Shown: one piece after another, positions 60,002 through 64,000 of the stretch
How positions within the stretch are numbered: position 1 is the stretch's first letter
Layout: every line of letters begins with the position of its first letter
Source: Alloboseaceae bacterium BT-24-1
Lineage (GTDB): Bacteria > Pseudomonadota > Alphaproteobacteria > Rhizobiales > Beijerinckiaceae
Direction: 5' to 3'
Assembly (NCBI GenBank): GCA_025846845.1
Contig: JAOYTL010000001.1
Span: 744,001 to 808,000, forward strand
Length of the DNA: 64,000 bases
Made by a program: the position numbers and the translations under genes
Notes under the pieces: generated by a model
Databases searched by the model: none
What the model was told of the DNA's origin: nothing
Seen by the model: only the letters and a program-made list of their open reading frames with translations

Positions 60002-60894
60002 GCGATGATCTCCGCCTCGTTGAGCCCCTGCCGGGCGAGCGCGCTGTGACCGGCGCGCGCCGCAAGCGCACCGGCGACCGAGCCGGCATGCGCATACATC
60101 TTGTCCTGATTCAAGATCAGGCCGTAACCGATTGCCTTGGCTGCATTTTCGATGGTCTTGCCCAGGCCGGGCACGGGCAGGCCCCATTTGCGCGCCATGT
60201 GATATTCCGACCAGGCGAGGTGCCAGCGCGCGGTGAAGCGCCGCTGCGGCGACGGCGCGCTGGAGCGGCCGCGGCCATGCCTGGCGTTGGCGCCATCGAC
60301 ATGGACCAGCGCGTGCCCGGCCTCGCGCAGGCGCCGGCAGAGATCATCGTCCTCGTAGAACAGGAAGATCGCCGGGTCGAAGCCGCCGAGCGCCAGGAAG
60401 ACCTCGCGCCGCAGCAACAGGCAGGCCCCCGACAGGAACGGCAGGCAGGCATCGCCCTCAGGCAGCGCGATCGTACGAGCCCGATTGAGATGGGGTGGCG
60501 AGAGCAGCGAGCGCGGCTGCAGGAAGACGCGGCCGGAGGGCTCGACCAGACGCGGCGCAAAGGCGACTGCATCCGGATAAGCCTCGGCCGCCGCCAGCAG
60601 GGCCGAAACCGCGCCCGGCTGCACTTCCAGATCGGGATTGACGATCAGGACGAAAGGCGTCGTCGCCGCGCGCACGCCGCGGTTGTTGGCGCGGCCATAG
60701 CCTTCGTTGCGGGCGTTGCGCAGGACCCTCGCACCATGCTGCGCCGCGAGCTCGGCCGAGGCATCGCCGCTGGCATTGTCGACGACGATCGCAGCGACGC
60801 CCTCGCCCGCCAGCGCGGCGAGGCAGGACGGCAGCACCTGCGCGCTGTCGAAGCTGACGACGACGGCGGTGATATCGGCGGCGGAAAAGCTCAT
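59998..60894 (-). CDS. GT2 family glycosyltransferase (rhamnosyltransferase-like)
   Basis: This 298-residue cytosolic GT-A enzyme has ITAVVVSFDSAQVLPSCLAAL, a VDNASGD loop, a metal-binding region in LIVNPDLEVQPGA and the lid FYEDDDLCRRLREAGH with a conserved acidic motif. It is suited to polysaccharide assembly. ATG at 60894 is preferred. It is coupled to the acyltransferase gene by GTGA overlap. Confidence 0.92.
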   Translation of the reverse strand: MSFSAADITAVVVSFDSAQVLPSCLAALAGEGVAAIVVDNASGDASAELAAQHGARVLRNARNEGYGRANNRGVRAATTPFVLIVNPDLEVQPGAVSALLAAAEAYPDAVAFAPRLVEPSGRVFLQPRSLLSPPHLNRARTIALPEGDACLPFLSGACLLLRREVFLALGGFDPAIFLFYEDDDLCRRLREAGHALVHVDGANARHGRGRSSAPSPQRRFTARWHLAWSEYHMARKWGLPVPGLGKTIENAAKAIGYGLILNQDKMYAHAGSVAGALAARAGHSALARQGLNEAEIIA

Positions 60895-60937
60895 GGCCCG
60901 CATCTGCGCGGGATGCGCGGCGCGAGGCAAGAGGCGA

Positions 60938-61237
60938 TCAGCGCCGAGCCCCCAGACGCAGCTCCTGCTGGAGCCGCTCGCGCTCGGACGCCTCGCAACG
61001 GCGCGGCGCGTTATAGGACTTCACCGCATAGCTCGCATTGGCGGCGACGAAACGGCCGCGTTGGTCAGCCGGCAGGCGCCCGATGATGCGGCTGCGATCG
61101 ACCCTCAGCCCGCAATCATAGGCGCGTGAGACCTGCGCAGCCGTGAATTCGGGTGTGCCGGGCATCGGCCCTGCAGCGACACAACCGGCGAGGCTCGCTG
61201 CCGCGAGTACAACGAGACAGGGCTTGGACGCAGTCAT
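60938..61237 (-). CDS. Small lipoprotein with paired cysteines (copy A)
   Basis: This 99-residue lipoprotein has lipobox LAGC (Cys19). It contains a VSRAYDCGLRVD segment and a C-terminal RRCEASERERLQQEL, a spacing also seen in the adjacent gene. The function is unknown. It is likely outer-membrane attached or periplasmic. Confidence 0.8.
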   Translation of the reverse strand: MTASKPCLVVLAAASLAGCVAAGPMPGTPEFTAAQVSRAYDCGLRVDRSRIIGRLPADQRGRFVAANASYAVKSYNAPRRCEASERERLQQELRLGARR

Positions 61238-61243
61238 GGCCGG

Positions 61244-61615
61244 TCAGGGCGCCTCGAATCGGCCGGCACGGACATCGTTCATCTTGCCGCGCAGCGCCGC
61301 CCGCTCCTCGGCCGTGCAGGGCTGCGGGCGGACGTCCTGGTTGATCATCTCGGCTTCGGACACCGTGACATAGGCCGAGCGCGCAGCCGCGAGTTGCTCG
61401 TCGCTTGCTCCACGTGCCTTCTCGGCAGCGATGAAGCGGTCCAGCGTCGTGCGCTGCGGCGAGCCGGCCCTGCAGGCGATAGCGCGCGAGACCGTCGTCG
61501 CCAGCGCCGAGGCGCGGCCTGCAGTGGAATCGGCATGACCGGCGACACAGGCGCCAAGCGGCAGCGCGACGAAGCAGGCGAGCAGCAGCGCTCGCCCGGC
61601 AGGCAGATAGGCCAT
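61244..61615 (-). CDS. Small lipoprotein with paired cysteines (copy B)
   Basis: This 123-residue lipoprotein has lipobox LGAC (Cys23). It contains VSRAIACRAGS and PCTAEERAALRGKM, which align by eye with copy A downstream (VSRA..C and C..xER..L), so the two are probably diverged duplicates. The function is unknown. Confidence 0.8.
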   Translation of the reverse strand: MAYLPAGRALLLACFVALPLGACVAGHADSTAGRASALATTVSRAIACRAGSPQRTTLDRFIAAEKARGASDEQLAAARSAYVTVSEAEMINQDVRPQPCTAEERAALRGKMNDVRAGRFEAP

Positions 61616-61621
61616 GATCGC

Positions 61622-63406
61622 TCAGGCGTCCTTCTCGGGCAGGTTGACGCGCAGATGCGCCTCGCGCAGCTGCTTCGGCGACGCCGGCGAAGGCGCTCCC
61701 ATCAGGAGATCGACCGCCTGCTGGTTCATCGGGAACAGAGCGACCTCGCGCAGGTTGGTCGCACCGGCAAGCAGCATGATGATGCGGTCGACACCGGCGG
61801 CCATGCCGCCATGCGGCGGCGCGCCGTACTGGAAGGCCCGGTACATGCCGCCGAAGCGCTCGATCACGGTCTCCTCGCCATAGCCGGCGATCTCGAAGGC
61901 CTTGACCATCGCTTCGGGCTTGTGGTTGCGGATGCCACCGGAGGCGAGCTCGTAGCCATTGCAGGCGATGTCGTACTGGAACGCCTTGATCGAAATCGGA
62001 TCGTCCTCGAGCAGCGACTTCAGACCGCCCTGCGGCATCGAGAACGGGTTGTGCGAGAAGTCGACCTTCTTCTCGTCCTCGTTGTACTCGAACATCGGGA
62101 AATCGACGATCCAGGCGAAAGCGAAGGCGTTCTCGTCGATCAGCCCGAGCTCGGAGCCGACCTTGTTCCGGGCACTGCCGGCGAACTTGTAGAACTTGTC
62201 CGGATCGCCCGCGACGAAGAAGCAGGCGTCCCCGCCCTTCAGCTCCATCTGGGCGACGATGGCCGCGACGCGCTCGGGACCGATGTTGTTGGCGATCGGC
62301 CCCTGCCCTTCGCCGTCCTCCTTGACCATCAAATAGCCGAGGCCGGGCTGGCCCTCGCCCTGGGCCCAGGAGTTCATCCGGTCGCAGAAGGCGCGCGAGC
62401 CGCCGCCCGGCGCGGGAATCGCCCAGATGCGGTTCTTCTCGCCTTCGAGGATGCGGGCGAAGACCTTGAAGCCCGAACCGCGGAACTGCTCGGAGACGTC
62501 CTGCATCTCGATCGGGTTGCGCAGATCGGGCTTGTCGGAGCCGTATTTGCGCAGCGCCTCGGCATAGGGGATGCGCGGCCAGTTCTTGGTGACGGACTTG
62601 CCCTCGCCGAATTCCTCGAACACGCCGGCGATCACCGGCTCCATGGTGGCGAAGACGTCTTCCTGCTCGACGAAGCTCATCTCGACGTCGAGCTGGTAGA
62701 ACTCGCCAGGCAGCCGGTCGGCGCGCGGATCCTCGTCGCGGAAGCAGGGCGCGATCTGGAAGTAGCGGTCGAAGCCCGCCATCATCAGGAGCTGCTTGTA
62801 CTGCTGCGGCGCCTGCGGCAGGGCGTAGAACTTGCCCGGATGCAGGCGGCTCGGCACCAGGAAGTCGCGCGCGCCCTCAGGGCTCGACGCCGTCAGGATC
62901 GGCGTCTGGAACTCGGAGAAGCCGGACGTCTGCATGCGCCGGCGCAGCGAGTCGATCACCTTGCCGCGCAGCACGATGTTGTTGTGCAGCTTCTCGCGGC
63001 GCAGGTCGAGGAAGCGATATTTGAGGCGGGTGTCCTCGGGATATTCGAGATCGCCGAAGACCGGCAGCGGCAGCTCCGCCGACGGCCCCAGCACTTCGAT
63101 CGCCGTGGCGAAGACCTCGACCGCGCCGGTGGCGAGGTTGGCGTTCTCGGTGCCGGCGAGGCGCGGCTTGACCTTGCCGTCGATGCGGATGACCCATTCG
63201 GCGCGCGCCTTCTCGGCATCGGCGAAGGCCGGCGAATCGGGATCGACCACGACCTGGGTCAGGCCGTAATGGTCGCGCAGATCGATGAACAGCACGCCGC
63301 CATGGTCGCGGATGCGATGGCACCAGCCGGACAGGCGCACGGAGGCGCCGATGTCGCTCTCGCGGAGCGCGCCGCAGGTGTGGGAACGGTAACGGTGCAG
63401 GGTCAC
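61622..63406 (-). CDS. aspS: Aspartyl-tRNA synthetase
   Basis: This 594-residue class II enzyme charges tRNA-Asp (and possibly tRNA-Asn, as in many alphaproteobacteria). The N-terminal anticodon-binding OB fold starts [25 protein letters not shown]. Motif 2 is [10 protein letters not shown] and motif 3 is [11 protein letters not shown], and the bacterial insertion domain is present (residues about 290-430). The start is taken as GTG at 63406 with a GGAAAG ribosome site; extension to 63523 adds non-family residues. Confidence 0.97.
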   Translation of the reverse strand: MTLHRYRSHTCGALRESDIGASVRLSGWCHRIRDHGGVLFIDLRDHYGLTQVVVDPDSPAFADAEKARAEWVIRIDGKVKPRLAGTENANLATGAVEVFATAIEVLGPSAELPLPVFGDLEYPEDTRLKYRFLDLRREKLHNNIVLRGKVIDSLRRRMQTSGFSEFQTPILTASSPEGARDFLVPSRLHPGKFYALPQAPQQYKQLLMMAGFDRYFQIAPCFRDEDPRADRLPGEFYQLDVEMSFVEQEDVFATMEPVIAGVFEEFGEGKSVTKNWPRIPYAEALRKYGSDKPDLRNPIEMQDVSEQFRGSGFKVFARILEGEKNRIWAIPAPGGGSRAFCDRMNSWAQGEGQPGLGYLMVKEDGEGQGPIANNIGPERVAAIVAQMELKGGDACFFVAGDPDKFYKFAGSARNKVGSELGLIDENAFAFAWIVDFPMFEYNEDEKKVDFSHNPFSMPQGGLKSLLEDDPISIKAFQYDIACNGYELASGGIRNHKPEAMVKAFEIAGYGEETVIERFGGMYRAFQYGAPPHGGMAAGVDRIIMLLAGATNLREVALFPMNQQAVDLLMGAPSPASPKQLREAHLRVNLPEKDA

Positions 63407-63541
63407 GGGTTCAGCTTTCCGGGCGTCCATGCGGCCAGGATCGGGCACGCAAGCGATTTGGCGCCGTAACCACACGCGCGCGGCGCGGTTGTCAAGAACG
63501 CCCGCGACATGGCGCATCGTCATCTGCTAAGAGCGCCGGCC

Positions 63542-64000
63542 ATGAACCTGATCACCACGACCGAAGAGCTCGCTTCCGCCTGCTCCCGCCTCGCCGCGCA
63601 CCCCTTCGTCACCGTCGATACGGAGTTCCTGCGCGAGACGACCTATTACCCGAAGCTCTGCCTGGTCCAGATGGCCTCGCCGGACGAGGCCGTGATGGTC
63701 GACCCGCTGGCTGAGGGCCTCGATCTTGCGCCGCTCATGGCGCTGATGACCGATCAGAATGTGGTCAAGGTCTTCCATGCCGCCCGGCAGGACCTCGAAA
63801 TCGTCTGGATGCTCGGCCGCGTGCTGCCGACGCCGCTGTTCGACACCCAGGTCGCGGCCATGGTCTGCGGCTATGGCGACTCGGTCGGCTATGAGCAGCT
63901 GGTCAACGACCTCGCCAAGGCGCGCGTCGACAAATCCTCGCGCTTCACCGACTGGTCGCGCCGCCCGCTCAGCGAGGCACAGCTGACCTATGCCGAATCC
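63542..64000 (+). CDS. rnd: Ribonuclease D, N-terminal part
   Basis: The first 153 codons of RNase D, which trims tRNA 3' ends. The DEDD exonuclease motifs Exo I ([11 protein letters not shown]) and Exo II ([13 protein letters not shown]) are visible, and [31 protein letters not shown] shows the HRDC-preceding part. The gene continues past the right window edge. The ATG at 63542 is divergent from aspS. Confidence 0.95.
   Translation, partial: MNLITTTEELASACSRLAAHPFVTVDTEFLRETTYYPKLCLVQMASPDEAVMVDPLAEGLDLAPLMALMTDQNVVKVFHAARQDLEIVWMLGRVLPTPLFDTQVAAMVCGYGDSVGYEQLVNDLAKARVDKSSRFTDWSRRPLSEAQLTYAES

Noticed and set aside
61394-63469. 691-residue plus-strand frame over aspS
   Set aside because: Antisense shadow; aspS motifs are complete on the minus strand.
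1-64000. CRISPR array, rRNA operon, IS element or integrase
   Set aside because: None was seen: no regularly spaced repeats, no transposase or integrase motifs, and only two tRNAs.

Overview
The window reads as chromosomal DNA of a GC-rich alphaproteobacterium of the order Hyphomicrobiales (Rhizobiales), most like Bosea or a near relative. The support is an aapJQMP-type amino-acid ABC system, an NDUFS4-type complex I accessory protein, the high GC content with long open antisense frames, and very frequent ATGA/GTGA stop-start overlaps. The genus is an inference; no marker gene was compared with a database.

Region 1 (1-19614, all minus strand) is a nearly complete type VI secretion (T6SS) operon. 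It reads tssA-tssB-tssC-tssE-tssF-tssG-tagH(FHA)-tssJ-tssK-tssL-tssM-tagF-PP2C phosphatase-Ser/Thr kinase-vgrG-small unknown gene-hcp. Hcp is cut by the window edge and has its own sigma-54-like promoter. TssH/ClpV is not in the window. The VgrG is short, and TssL lacks an OmpA-like extension.

Region 2 (19782-24753, minus) holds a membrane-bound SpoIIE-type phosphatase and a four-gene redox operon (anchored cytochrome c, DoxX-like membrane protein, MauG/CCP-type dihaem lipoprotein, cupredoxin).

Region 3 (24963-34822, plus) is a second T6SS-linked block. It encodes a TssL-type OmpA domain as a free membrane protein, a DUF2169-pentapeptide fusion, a second pentapeptide protein, a DUF4150 PAAR-like tip, two proteins sharing a DUF3540-like N-terminal module (one with a long unexplained beta-rich tail), a TPR/GT-like protein and a transglutaminase-like protein. 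Most of these are coupled by overlaps or gaps of about 11 bases. This is the best candidate for an under-described system: an alternative T6SS spike/cargo cassette. It ends 261 bases from the 3' end of guaA.

Region 4 (35084-64000) is mostly housekeeping. It contains guaA, a small monooxygenase, rsmB, a glycerophosphodiesterase, an amino-acid ABC transporter with three tandem binding-protein paralogues, a metC-like lyase, a LAB_N/GT2/GT39 lipid-glycosylation trio, tRNA-Arg(TCT), tRNA-Pro(TGG), a patatin lipoprotein, a DUF192 protein, an acetyltransferase, an acyltransferase and GT2 surface-glycan set, two small lipoproteins, aspS and the start of rnd.
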